64,000 nt of DNA from CANMXU01 sp052030545 (GCF_052030545.1 NZ_JBPDIH010000002.1:62001-126000), one strand, 5' to 3'; positions 1 through 8,417 are shown, counted from the stretch's first letter. Numbers and translations: made by a program. The notes: generated by a model from the letters alone, not told the origin.

Positions 1-467
1 TCGTCAAGTAACGACGCTGACGCTAAGTCTAAGCCCGTTAAGTCGATACACATTTGTTGATAGTTTAATAACGACTCTAAACGACCTTGAGCAATTTCTG
101 GTTGGTATGGTGTATACGCTGTGTACCAACCTGGATTTTCAAGTACATTTCGTAGAATAACGTTTGGCGTTAACGTTGGGTAATAACCTAAACCAATGTA
201 GCTGGTATTTACTTGGTTTTGGCTAGCAACAACTTTTAAGTCGCTTAACGCTTTAACTTCTGTTTTACTTTCTTCAATGTTTGGCAATTGGGTTAAACGA
301 ATATCGTTTGGCACAATTTCGTTAATTAAATCATCTACCGATTCCGCGCCAATGTCGGCTAACATCGCTTGTGTTTGCTCGGCATTTGGACCAATGTGAC
401 GACGAATAAAGTCTTGTGTTTGCTCTAAATCGGCAAGTGTTGCTGGAGATGTCGATTGCGTAGTCAT
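1..467 (-). CDS. gcvP: Glycine dehydrogenase (decarboxylating), P protein; 5' part only
   Basis: The frame is open to the left window edge, so only about the first 155 residues of a protein normally near 950 residues are visible. It starts MTTQSTSPATLADLEQ and carries the P-protein signature YTPYQPEIAQGRLE. The P protein is the PLP enzyme that decarboxylates glycine and passes the aminomethyl group to lipoylated GcvH. It is the third gene of gcvT-gcvH-gcvP, but a 265-bp gap with a terminator-like hairpin separates it from gcvH, so its expression may be partly uncoupled. An AGAGAAG-like ribosome binding site precedes the ATG at 467. Identity is clear; the rest of the gene is outside the window. 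Confidence 0.93.
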   Translation of the reverse strand, partial: MTTQSTSPATLADLEQTQDFIRRHIGPNAEQTQAMLADIGAESVDDLINEIVPNDIRLTQLPNIEESKTEVKALSDLKVVASQNQVNTSYIGLGYYPTLTPNVILRNVLENPGWYTAYTPYQPEIAQGRLESLLNYQQMCIDLTGLDLASASLLD

Positions 468-516
468 AAAACAGCTTCTCTATAAAGTAATATACAAAAT
501 ACGTTTAAATAAAAAG

Positions 517-551
517 AAAGCCCCGGTATTCTAGAGAATCTTCGAGGCTTT
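517..551 (-). terminator. Hairpin between gcvH and gcvP, likely terminator or attenuator
   Basis: Read on the minus strand, AAAGCC(T)CG pairs with CGGGGCTTT. An internal loop and an inner ATTC/GAAT stem follow, and then a T-rich run (CTTTCTTTTTATTT). It sits in the gcvH-gcvP gap, about 50 bp before the gcvP start. It could lower read-through into gcvP. No riboswitch fold was recognised around it. Confidence 0.55.
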
Positions 552-618
552 AAAATAAGTTTTCGTAAACAGTTTGCGCTTTAGGCACAGGTTAATTGTT
601 CCGGACTTAACCTCAGTA

Positions 619-634
619 CTTACATCCATGTAAG
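619..634. repeat. Short perfect palindrome in the gcvH-gcvP gap
   Basis: CTTACAT and ATGTAAG are perfect inverted arms separated by two bases. It could be a protein-binding dyad or a small hairpin in the gcvH 3' untranslated region. There is no T-run, so it is not a terminator. No regulator is assigned. Confidence 0.35.
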
Positions 635-732
635 CAAGGCACTAAAGTTCTGAGTCTGATGAGCTTAGTACACTAAGTGATTTAGACGAAGAACGAAAGT
701 AACGCAGCATAAAGTCAAAATGTGACCGAAAA

Positions 733-1122
733 TTAGTCTTCGTCGATTGAGTTAGCATAACCTTCAGCATCAAGTAATGCGTCAAGCTCTGCAGCATCGT
801 CAAGCTTAAGTTTAAATAACCAACCGTCGCCAAATGCGTCTGAATTAACTAATTCTGGTGAATCTTCTAAGTCTTCATTAACTTCAACAACTTCACCTGA
901 AACTGGTGCGTAAATGTCTGAAGCCGCTTTTACAGACTCAGCTACGGCAACGTCGTCGCCAGTGCTTACACTTTCACCAACTTCTGGTAATTCAACAAAT
1001 ACCATGTCACCTAAAAGGTCTTGTGCGTGCTCTGTAATACCAACAGTTACTGTACCGTCGCCTTCATTACGTACCCACTCATGAGATGTTGCATATTTTA
1101 ATTCAGAAGGAATGTTGCTCAT
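733..1122 (-). CDS. gcvH: Glycine cleavage system H protein
   Basis: A 129-residue protein of normal H-protein length. It shuttles the aminomethyl group of glycine between GcvP and GcvT on a lipoyl arm. The lipoylated lysine is Lys65 in AESVKAAS, and the opening segment KYATSHEWVR is typical of the family. It lies 150 bp downstream of gcvT on the same strand and presumably belongs to the same operon. The ATG start gives the canonical N-terminus (MSNIPSELKY). Nothing unusual was seen. Confidence 0.97.
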   Translation of the reverse strand: MSNIPSELKYATSHEWVRNEGDGTVTVGITEHAQDLLGDMVFVELPEVGESVSTGDDVAVAESVKAASDIYAPVSGEVVEVNEDLEDSPELVNSDAFGDGWLFKLKLDDAAELDALLDAEGYANSIDED

Positions 1123-1272
1123 TTTATTGATCCTAATATTTAATTTTCGAAATATTCTTGTTTTGCTAGAGTAAAAAACGCTATTTTTGAATTAATTACT
1201 ATAGCCTAAAATTCAACCATTTTTAACTTAGCTTGCTTTGATTTTTAAGATAATCTTAACAAGCTAAATTAA

Positions 1273-2361
1273 TTAAAATACTTTTTTGCCGTTACGTACA
1301 AAACTTGGCTTAATGACTTGTACTTTAACCAGCTTCTTACGCATTTCAACTTCAACGGTATCGCCTAATTTAACGCTACGTGGTACACGTGCCATGGCAA
1401 TTGAGTGGCCAAGTGTTGGCGAGAAAGTACCCGAAGTGATGATGCCTTCACCTGCTTCTGTAACCACTTTCAAACCCGTGCGTAATACGCCTTTTTCTTC
1501 AAGCACTAAACCGACAAGTTTTGGTTGATCGCCCGATGCTTTTTGCGCCGTCAATACGTCGCGACCAATAAAGTTACGATCTTCAGGTTCCCAGCTAATC
1601 GTCCATGCCATGTTAGCGGCAAGTGGCGAAACGCTTTCGTCCATATCTAAACCGTATAAGTTCATGCCAGCTTCTAAGCGTAAGGTATCACGAGCACCTA
1701 AACCACAAGGTTTAACGCCAGCATCTAACAATTGCTGCCAAAGGTCTGCGGCTTGATTTTCTGGTACAACAATTTCGTAGCCATTTTCACCAGTGTAACC
1801 GGTTGTCGCAATAAATAAATCGCCTGCTTGTACACCAAAAAATGGCTTCATGCCATCTACCGCTTGAGTTTGCTCAGCATTTAATATGGTAGCAACTTTT
1901 GCTTTAGCTTCTGGGCCTTGTACGGCGATCATGCCGTATTCTGGCTGCTCAGTAATAGTAACGTCGAAGTTAGCGGCTTGCTCGTTCATCCACGCTAAGT
2001 CTTTTTCGCGTGTCGCAGAATTTACCACTAAACGGTAGTCAGTTTCGCTAAAGTAATAAATGATCAAGTCATCAATTACGCCACCTTCGTGGTTCAACAT
2101 ACCTGTGTATAGTGCTTTACCGGCAGTGGTAAGTTTAGCAACATCGTTGATCACTAAACGGCGAAGATATGCTTGGGCATCTGCACCTTTAATATCAACA
2201 ATGGTCATATGAGAAACGTCAAACATACCTGCATCGGTACGAACGGCGTGATGTTCTTCAATTTGAGAGCCATAGTTAATTGGCATTTCCCAACCGTGGA
2301 AGTCGACCATTTTCGCGCCAGCTTCTAAGTGCTTGGCATGTAATACAGTTTTGCTACTCAT
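1273..2361 (-). CDS. gcvT: Glycine cleavage system aminomethyltransferase, T protein
   Basis: A 362-residue T protein, which transfers the methylene group from GcvH to tetrahydrofolate and releases ammonia. The folate-binding region GGVIDDLIIY and the conserved GYTGENGYE block are present. The ATG at 2361 is preceded on the minus strand by AGGTGA at good spacing. It is the first gene of gcvT-gcvH-gcvP and follows ubiI, as in E. coli. The 380-bp upstream gap suggests that it has its own promoter. Confidence 0.97.
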   Translation of the reverse strand: MSSKTVLHAKHLEAGAKMVDFHGWEMPINYGSQIEEHHAVRTDAGMFDVSHMTIVDIKGADAQAYLRRLVINDVAKLTTAGKALYTGMLNHEGGVIDDLIIYYFSETDYRLVVNSATREKDLAWMNEQAANFDVTITEQPEYGMIAVQGPEAKAKVATILNAEQTQAVDGMKPFFGVQAGDLFIATTGYTGENGYEIVVPENQAADLWQQLLDAGVKPCGLGARDTLRLEAGMNLYGLDMDESVSPLAANMAWTISWEPEDRNFIGRDVLTAQKASGDQPKLVGLVLEEKGVLRTGLKVVTEAGEGIITSGTFSPTLGHSIAMARVPRSVKLGDTVEVEMRKKLVKVQVIKPSFVRNGKKVF

Positions 2362-2741
2362 AATAATTCACCTAGGTAGTTGTTATTCGTTTGCTTGGCC
2401 ACATTGGCGATAAAACAAGCAAAACTAAAACAGAAGGTTTACAAAAAGTGACAGGATTATAGCGTTGAATATTCAGCCATTCAACCAAGAAAGTGACAAA
2501 ACTCAAATTTAAAACCAACATAAATAACTATTCCGAATATAATTTTCACAACGAGTGTTATTGAAAATTAAATATAAAATCAGTCGTTATAAAATGTGCT
2601 TTGTTGATATTTATTTTTTGCCGCTAGGATCATAATGCTCAACTATAGTGAGCATTATCAATATTGATGAAATTACGCAGTGTATTTCAAAGGGGAATAT
2701 CTCGAACTTAGCAAACGTGATAACCGCTAATAACGCTGAAG
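2362..2741. other. Intergenic region upstream of gcvT
   Basis: 380 AT-rich bases without a credible coding frame. They must hold the gcvT promoter (minus strand) and the end of the ubiI transcript. The only clear structure is the dyad at 2632-2658. No glycine riboswitch motif (purine-rich GGAGAG core) was seen on either strand. Confidence 0.5.
2632..2658. promoter_or_regulatory. 10-bp perfect dyad downstream of ubiI
   Basis: ATAATGCTCA and TGAGCATTAT are perfect inverted arms around a 7-base spacer. No T-run follows on the minus strand, so it is a poor intrinsic terminator. It may be an mRNA 3' hairpin for ubiI or an operator for gcvT. Confidence 0.4.
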
Positions 2742-3989
2742 TTAATCTAACGGTTGCTTCGCCAGTTCAGGCAGTTGCCCTTTATAACCAAGCGCTTGTT
2801 TAATTAATATATTTTTAGCCGGTGTTAATTTATTTAGAACACTCATACCTATGCCGCGTAGTATTTTGGGCGCTGCCGATTGTGGCGTAAATAACTGTTT
2901 AATCGACTCCATTGCCGCGATCATTTCACTGGCTTCACTTTTACGCCAACGATTATAGTGGTTTAAGTTTTTGCTGCTTGCCCACGCTAAATTACCGTCT
3001 TGACTTAGTGATTGCTCGCTTACCTTGTCAGCAATAACTTGAGCAAGTGCTGCAGCGTCAAGCAAACCTAGGTTAACGCCCTGTCCTGCTAATGGGTGAA
3101 TGGTGTGGGCAGCGTCGCCAACAAGGGCAACTCGCTCTTTAACAAAATCTTGGGCAAAACGCATGGTTAATGGAAAGGTAAATCGCTCGCTCACTAATTC
3201 AACATTTCCTAATTTACCATCACTTGCTGCGGTGAGTTCTTTGGCAAACTGTTCAGCAGGTAAAGCGCTAAGGCGCTCAGCTTCTTGTGGTGAAGTCGAC
3301 CAAACAATCGAGCATAAGTCATCTTCAAATAATGGTAATAAGGCTAAAGGCCCAGTAGGTAAAAAAACTTGCCAAGCGGTATTTTGATGACCTTGCGGAC
3401 ATTTCACCGTGGCAACGAGCGCATGGTGGTCGTAGTCTCGAAAGGTCATTGGCATATCGAGTTGCTTTCGCACCCAAGAATTTGCACCGTCTGCGCCCAC
3501 TAATAATTTAGCCATAATAGGCGCTTGTTGTGTAAAACTGGCGAATACTTCACTGTCGCCGACGGCAATGTTGGTTAATAGCTCTTGGGTAAAAAAACGA
3601 ATACCTTGATCGTTTTGTGCTTGTTGCCACAATGCATTGCGAATGACGTTATTTTCGATGATAAAACCAAGTTGCTCAGTTGCGATAGATTGCTGCACCT
3701 GCGCTAAATCAAAGTCGATTTTTCCATAGCCGGCTTTATCCCAAATATGCATATGTTGGTAGGGTTGCAAGCGTTGTTCGCTAATTAACGACCATACATC
3801 TAGGTTGTCAAAAATTTGCTTACTGGCACTATTAATCGCGCTAACACGCACCTCTGGCTCGTTTGATAACTCGGCAATAGGATTGGTGTCAACAATGGCA
3901 ACGGTAAGTGTAGTTTGCTTTCGAATCGACAAGGCTAACGTTAAGCCAACCATGCCGCCACCAACAATTAAAATATCAAATTTTTGCAT
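2742..3989 (-). CDS. ubiI: FAD-dependent 2-octaprenylphenol hydroxylase (UbiI/VisC type)
   Basis: A 415-residue flavin monooxygenase of ubiquinone synthesis; UbiI adds the C5 hydroxyl in E. coli. It has the N-terminal FAD motif IVGGGMVGL, the middle motif VGADGANSW and the C-terminal GDAAHTIHPLAGQGVNLG block. The name is chosen from position: the order ygfB-pepP-ubiH-ubiI-gcvT is that of E. coli. UbiF is a close paralogue and cannot be excluded by sequence alone. The ATG at 3989 lies next to a heptad repeat array that occupies the gap to ubiH. Confidence 0.88.
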   Translation of the reverse strand: MQKFDILIVGGGMVGLTLALSIRKQTTLTVAIVDTNPIAELSNEPEVRVSAINSASKQIFDNLDVWSLISEQRLQPYQHMHIWDKAGYGKIDFDLAQVQQSIATEQLGFIIENNVIRNALWQQAQNDQGIRFFTQELLTNIAVGDSEVFASFTQQAPIMAKLLVGADGANSWVRKQLDMPMTFRDYDHHALVATVKCPQGHQNTAWQVFLPTGPLALLPLFEDDLCSIVWSTSPQEAERLSALPAEQFAKELTAASDGKLGNVELVSERFTFPLTMRFAQDFVKERVALVGDAAHTIHPLAGQGVNLGLLDAAALAQVIADKVSEQSLSQDGNLAWASSKNLNHYNRWRKSEASEMIAAMESIKQLFTPQSAAPKILRGIGMSVLNKLTPAKNILIKQALGYKGQLPELAKQPLD

Positions 3990-4032
3990 TTTTGTTTATT
4001 TTCCAATATCGCCGAGATGGCTGGTTCTTATC

Positions 4033-4156
4033 ACTTTGAACTTATTACTTGCAGCTTATTACTTGCAGCTTATTACTTGCAGCTTTCCACTTTCGAGCTT
4101 GTCGCTTGTTACTTGCAACTTTTCACTTCTAGCTTTTAGCTTTTAGCTTCTGGCTA
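4033..4156 (-). repeat. Heptad array (NNNAAGY) after ubiH stop codon
   Basis: About 17 consecutive 7-bp units of the form RCTTNNN on the plus strand (NNNAAGY on the ubiH sense strand), for example ACTTGCA, GCTTATT and GCTTTTA. One unit carries an extra base at 4089-4096. The array reaches the ubiH stop codon (CTA on the plus strand, 4154-4156) and fills most of the space to ubiI. Confidence 0.85.
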
Positions 4157-5362
4157 ATATCCCATGGTTTTCTTAACTAGCGCACTTTTTAGCGGTTTTA
4201 CATAATTAAAAACTTTTAAGCCAATATTTCGGCCAACAACAAGTGGCATTAGTTGATTTGAAAAGAGTGTCACTAACGAGTCAGTTAAGCCAATCACGCT
4301 TTGGTGATCTTGTTTACGCGATTGTGCATATTGGCTCAGCAATGCAAATTGTGCGTAGTCTTGGTCGTTTTCAAGTGCCGATTTCATTAACGCTGCAAAC
4401 TCAGCCACGTCACGCAGCCCTAAGTTAAAACCTTGTCCTGCAATTGGATGAATGGTGTGAGATGCATTGCCAATTAATACCATGCGATGAAAAACTTGCT
4501 CGTTAGCTTGCACCAGTTTTAACGGATAAATATCACGTTTACCTACTTGGCTAATACTGCCTAACCAGCTACCAAAATTATGTTCAAGCGCTTGTTTAAA
4601 GTCTTCATCTGATGTCGCCATTATTTGCTTTGCTTGCTCTGGTGGCAATGTCCACACCAGTGAGCAACGATTTTTACCGCACTGATTATCGGTTAACGGC
4701 AACATAGCAATAGGGCCAAATTCAGTAAAGCGTTCATAAGCAACACTTTGATGAGCGATAGCGGTGCTAACATTACTAATTAAGGCAACTTGTTGATAAT
4801 CGCTAATGCTACTGCTGATATTGGCAAATTTTCGACATACCGACTGCGCGCCATCGCAACCAAGTAAAAGCCTTGCTGATAACTGAGTTTCTGATGCTAA
4901 GGTGATGTTAACGTGTTCTTGCTGCCAGTTAATGTCGCTAATGTGATCGGGGGCGAACCAAGTAATGTTAGTTTTTGGCTCTAATGCTCGAAGTAACGAT
5001 TGACCAATAAGTGCCATTTCAACCACATAACCTAAAGCATTCACTTGCTCGGTTTTGGCGTCAATTCGTGCTTTGCCATAATGACCACGATCAGAAATAT
5101 GAATAGTTTCAATCGGCTGAGCGTGTTTTTGTAAAAACTGCCACGCGCCAACGTGCGCTAAATAAGCAGCACTACCATGGGATAATGCCAAAACACGATC
5201 GTCAAAAGTTAGGGAAGCATCAGTTAAAATAGGATTTGCTTCAATAATGGCAATTGATAACGCCTTGCCGTTGTTATCTTTTAGGTCAGCCAAGCTCAAC
5301 GCGGTAAGCGCGCCCGACAAACCTCCACCCGAAATTACAATGTCAAAATGTTGAACAGTCAC
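4154..5362 (-). CDS. ubiH: 2-octaprenyl-6-methoxyphenol hydroxylase
   Basis: A 402-residue FAD monooxygenase acting in aerobic ubiquinone synthesis (C1 hydroxylation in E. coli). FAD motif VISGGGLSGALTAL, middle motif LGCDGAQSVCR, and GNASHTIHPIAGQGFNLG; the GN in place of GD is characteristic of UbiH and separates it from the neighbouring UbiI paralogue. It lies between pepP and ubiI on the same strand. Its stop codon abuts one heptad array, and a second array lies just upstream of its start, so both flanks are repeat-filled. Confidence 0.92.
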   Translation of the reverse strand: MTVQHFDIVISGGGLSGALTALSLADLKDNNGKALSIAIIEANPILTDASLTFDDRVLALSHGSAAYLAHVGAWQFLQKHAQPIETIHISDRGHYGKARIDAKTEQVNALGYVVEMALIGQSLLRALEPKTNITWFAPDHISDINWQQEHVNITLASETQLSARLLLGCDGAQSVCRKFANISSSISDYQQVALISNVSTAIAHQSVAYERFTEFGPIAMLPLTDNQCGKNRCSLVWTLPPEQAKQIMATSDEDFKQALEHNFGSWLGSISQVGKRDIYPLKLVQANEQVFHRMVLIGNASHTIHPIAGQGFNLGLRDVAEFAALMKSALENDQDYAQFALLSQYAQSRKQDHQSVIGLTDSLVTLFSNQLMPLVVGRNIGLKVFNYVKPLKSALVKKTMGY

Positions 5363-5397
5363 TTACGCCTTCTCAATTGCTTTTTAGTCTGCCGTTT

Positions 5398-5551
5398 ACT
5401 TGTAGCTTTCCACTTCTAGCTTTTAGCTTCTAACTTTCAGCTTTCCACTTCTAGCTTTTAACTTTCCGCTTGTAGCTTCTAACTTTCAGCTTTCCACTTC
5501 TAACTTTCAGCTTTCCACTTCTAACTTGAAGCTTTCCGCTTTTAGCTTCTC
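5398..5551 (-). repeat. Perfectly phased 22-unit heptad array at the pepP 3' end
   Basis: Exactly 22 uninterrupted 7-bp units (154 bp), each fitting RCTTNNN on the plus strand (NNNAAGY on the pepP sense strand). Units include GCTTTCC, ACTTCTA, GCTTTTA and ACTTTCA. Unit 21 contains the pepP stop codon (TTA, 5542-5544), and unit 22 encodes part of the last residues, so the array starts inside the gene. Confidence 0.92.
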
Positions 5552-6876
5552 GCCATTAATGCTTCAATATCGTGAACCGATTTTGGCGCATTTACCGTTA
5601 GGTTTTCATGACCTTGATCAGTTACCGCAATGTTATCTTCAATTCGCACACCAATACCACGCCATTTTGCGTCAACACTTTCGTCGGTTGCAGGAATATA
5701 AATACCGGGTTCAATTGTCATGACCATGCCGGTTTCAAAAGCACGCAATTGTTCACGTTTATCATTCGCTTGATAATCGCCAACATCATGTACGTCTAAA
5801 CCTAACCAGTGCCCTAGCCCGTGAATAAAGTATTTTTTACATGCGTTTTCGTTAATTAACTCAGCTAAGTCACCTTGTAAAATGCCTAAATCGTATAAAC
5901 CTGTGGTTAATATTTCACCCACCAACGTATTTAAATGAGCAAAGTTACAACCCGGCTTAATCGCTTCGATTGCTGCAATTTGTGAGTCGAGTACAAGTTG
6001 ATAAATCGCTTTTTGAGCGTCAGTAAATTTGCCATTAATCGGGAAAGTACGGGTAATGTCAGCGGCATAACCGGCAAGTTCACCACCTGCGTCAATAAGC
6101 AATAAATCGTTATCCGCTAGCACTTCACAATTATCGGTATAGTGCAAAATATTGGCGTTATCACCACCAGCAACAATCGAGTTATAGGCCGCAAATCGTG
6201 CACCATGGCGAGCAAATTCATGTAAAATTTCAGCTTCGATTTGATATTCAAATTTACCCACTGCAGACTTTTCCATAGCACGTTGATGAGCGCCACCACT
6301 GATGACATTCACTTGGCGCATAATCGTTAATTCATTTTCTGATTTGAATAAACGCATATCATCAAGTAAAGGTTTTGCATCAACAAGCGTTTGTGGTGCT
6401 TTGTTGCCTGTGCGACTGCCGGCTTTAACCTGTTTTAACCAACTTGCCACTTGTAAATCAAGCGACGGATTAGCACCTTGTAAATAGTATAAGGCGGCTT
6501 TGCCGTTAATCAGTTCTGGCAGCATTTGTTCAATATCCGCTAGGGTATAAGCGTGATCAAAGCCATAGTCAGCTTTCGCATTTTCTTGGCCAATACGTCG
6601 TCCATGCCACACTTCTTGTAACTCGTCTTTTTCACGGCAAAATAAATAACAGCTATTTTGCGCTGACTTTACCATCACCAATAAAGCATCGGGCTCGTTA
6701 AAGCCGGTGAGGTAATAAAAATTTTTGTCTTGGCAAAATAAGTATTCGGTATCGTTGCTACGTGTCACTTCATTGTTTGCGGCAAAAACAGCAATTGAAT
6801 TGTCAGGCAAGGATGCAAAAAGTTTCTCACGGCGTAAGCGAAAGTCGTTAACCGATAACAGCGTGTGTTTGATCAT
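5542..6876 (-). CDS. pepP: Xaa-Pro aminopeptidase
   Basis: A 444-residue M24 metallopeptidase that removes N-terminal residues preceding proline; E. coli PepP has a similar length. It has an N-terminal aminopeptidase-P domain followed by the pita-bread fold. Metal ligands are visible: the two aspartates in LIDAGGELAGYAADITRTFP, histidine in HGLGHWLGLDVHD, and glutamates in TIEPGIYIP and GVRIEDNI. The final Arg-Ser and the stop codon are encoded inside the heptad array, which suggests that the array eroded or replaced the original 3' end. It lies 26 bp downstream of ygfB. Confidence 0.95.
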   Translation of the reverse strand: MIKHTLLSVNDFRLRREKLFASLPDNSIAVFAANNEVTRSNDTEYLFCQDKNFYYLTGFNEPDALLVMVKSAQNSCYLFCREKDELQEVWHGRRIGQENAKADYGFDHAYTLADIEQMLPELINGKAALYYLQGANPSLDLQVASWLKQVKAGSRTGNKAPQTLVDAKPLLDDMRLFKSENELTIMRQVNVISGGAHQRAMEKSAVGKFEYQIEAEILHEFARHGARFAAYNSIVAGGDNANILHYTDNCEVLADNDLLLIDAGGELAGYAADITRTFPINGKFTDAQKAIYQLVLDSQIAAIEAIKPGCNFAHLNTLVGEILTTGLYDLGILQGDLAELINENACKKYFIHGLGHWLGLDVHDVGDYQANDKREQLRAFETGMVMTIEPGIYIPATDESVDAKWRGIGVRIEDNIAVTDQGHENLTVNAPKSVHDIEALMARS

Positions 6877-6902
6877 AGTCGGGTTCTGTGCTCTTTAAAT
6901 GC

Positions 6903-7472
6903 TTAGTGCAAAGTATGATTGGTGCTTTTTTTCTCAGGCGGTGTACCTAATTCAGTAAAGCATAATAAAGCAGAAATTCGCGCATATTCAGCAATTTCGT
7001 AATAAGCTTGCTCTGTTTCTTCGTTTTCTTCAACTTCTTCAGACAAGTTGGCGATTTCGCCAAAGTCGGTCAGCACTTCTTTAACATCGTCAGATAAAAC
7101 GGCATTATTTTTTTGTTGCAGACCAAAGCCTAAGTTAAAGCCTTGCACCCAAACACCTAACGCATTGCCACGTTCGGCAATCGAGTCGTCGTCATCTGGC
7201 AGCATTAATTGAAAACCGTATGAGTCGTCTAATAGGTTTTGCCAAACGTCGTTAAACATCAGCTTAACAATTACTTTAATTTTATTAGGCATACCTTCGC
7301 CGTTATTAAAAAGATCGTTAATCATAGCGAGGTAGTCATCACCTTCAAAGGTGTAACCGCCGCAAATAAGGCCGGTTAATACGCCATGAAGTTCACTCGC
7401 GTGAAGCTTCACATTTTCAGTGGTAATAATTGCTTGTACCGAAGCAAAATCAAGCGTGGTTTCTTCGTTCAT
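6903..7472 (-). CDS. ygfB: YgfB/YecA family (UPF0149) protein
   Basis: About 189 residues, acidic, of the UPF0149 family, with the usual LHGVLTGLICGG segment near the N-terminus and ALGVWVQGFNLGFGL in the middle. The start is placed at the ATG at 7472 (MNEETTLDF), because the seven extra upstream residues do not resemble the family. Its position directly upstream of pepP and divergent from zapA is the conserved gammaproteobacterial arrangement. Its molecular role is not known from this sequence. Confidence 0.88.
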   Translation of the reverse strand: MNEETTLDFASVQAIITTENVKLHASELHGVLTGLICGGYTFEGDDYLAMINDLFNNGEGMPNKIKVIVKLMFNDVWQNLLDDSYGFQLMLPDDDDSIAERGNALGVWVQGFNLGFGLQQKNNAVLSDDVKEVLTDFGEIANLSEEVEENEETEQAYYEIAEYARISALLCFTELGTPPEKKSTNHTLH

Positions 7473-7708
7473 AGATAACCAAATAAATAGCAAGTAATAA
7501 TGTCGCTTATCCTAACACTGGCCTAGGTTTGATGCCAGAAAGATCATTGCAAAGAAAGTCACTATAAAATTAAGAATCCGCTTGCAACTGCCGATGCGCA
7601 CCGTTATAGTGCGATAACTATTCTTGGCATTTAGCAAAATTAAAGTTATATAAATGAAACTGTTAGCCAATACGCAATTTTTTACTAATGGATTAAAGCA
7701 AAAGACAA

Positions 7709-8017
7709 ATGGCTAAAAACACTTTAGATGTAACCATTGCTGCGCGCAAATTAAGAATCGCTTGTCCAAAAGGACAAGAGTCTGCGCTATTGTCTGCCGC
7801 AACCGAAGTCAATAATAGAGCCGAGCTGATGGGAAAAAGCAGCGCGGTCACCTCTTCTGAACAAGCGATGATTATGGCGGCGCTAAATCTGGCCCATGAA
7901 TTAGCCACAGTTAAAGCTAAACTCGCCCAAGAAAAACTTGAAAACAAAAACAAAATCAAGTTACTACAATCAAGCTTTGAACAAGCCCTTAACCCTAGTA
8001 ACAACAAACGCGCTTAA
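7709..8017 (+). CDS. zapA: Cell division protein ZapA
   Basis: A 102-residue FtsZ-associated protein that stabilises the Z ring. It has the N-terminal ZapA globular domain (LDVTIAARKLRIACPKGQE) and a C-terminal coiled coil (LAHELATVKAKLAQEKLENK). It is divergent from ygfB and directly upstream of 6S RNA, exactly as in E. coli. Length is normal for the family. Confidence 0.93.
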   Translation: MAKNTLDVTIAARKLRIACPKGQESALLSAATEVNNRAELMGKSSAVTSSEQAMIMAALNLAHELATVKAKLAQEKLENKNKIKLLQSSFEQALNPSNNKRA

Positions 8018-8076
8018 CTTTTAAACTTAGCGCGCCTATTAAATCAGCAAACAGCTCATACCAGCAAAGAAAAGAC

Positions 8077-8105
8077 TTAATTGCTTGGCACAGATTAGGT
8101 ATAAT
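8077..8105 (+). promoter_or_regulatory. Sigma-70 promoter of 6S RNA
   Basis: A perfect TATAAT at 8100-8105 lies 17 bp downstream of a weaker TTAATT at 8077-8082. The 6S RNA 5' end would lie near 8112, about 6-7 bases after the -10 box. Confidence 0.65.
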
Positions 8106-8111
8106 GCCTGC

Positions 8112-8291
8112 GTCTTCTGGGATGTTTGTGTGCGAACTATGTCCCTGAGCCGATAAGTTTTACCTTAGGAAGTAAATCGTTAGCTTTTGTGCAAGCCCGA
8201 CTCGTATCGGGAAGCCTACGGTTGATGTGCAATTTCCGCCCTGAACACACGGTGTTCAGGACTATTGTGAGCTGCGGCATTCTGGAAGCGT
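8112..8291 (+). ncRNA. ssrS: 6S RNA
   Basis: About 180 nt matching the gammaproteobacterial 6S RNA layout. The 5' arm (TCTTCTGGGATG) pairs with the 3' arm (CATTCTGGAAG). The conserved block CCCTGAGCCGATAAGTTTTA follows, then GAAGCCTACGGTTG, the CCCTGAACAC/GTGTTCAGG inner hairpin, and GAGCTGCGGCATTCTGG. 6S RNA mimics an open promoter and sequesters sigma-70 holoenzyme in stationary phase. It follows zapA as in E. coli, but the usual downstream gene fau/ygfA is absent and murI follows instead. Exact ends are estimated from the terminal pairing. Confidence 0.95.
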
Positions 8292-8417
8292 TAACTTTTC
8301 TTTTTTCATGCTTTTATTACTAAGCTAAAAACGCTTAAAACAAAAAGCCGCTTTACTTTCATCACAAACCCCCATATAAACGCTAGTTATTCCCTGTTTA
8401 AAAGCCTGCATTAATTT

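Noticed and set aside
642..833. 63-residue minus-strand ORF in the gcvH-gcvP gap
   Set aside because: It overlaps the gcvH 3' end in another frame and has no supporting signals.
2362..2741. Possible glycine riboswitch upstream of gcvT
   Set aside because: No conserved purine-rich cores or paired stems of the glycine aptamer are visible on the minus strand; only a simple dyad.
3805..4146. 113-residue plus-strand ORF with a hydrophobic, Leu/Ser-rich tail
   Set aside because: It is antisense to ubiI and its tail is just the translated heptad array (period 7).
8126..8323. 65-residue plus-strand ORF
   Set aside because: It lies within the 6S RNA and its codons follow the RNA structure; not a protein gene.
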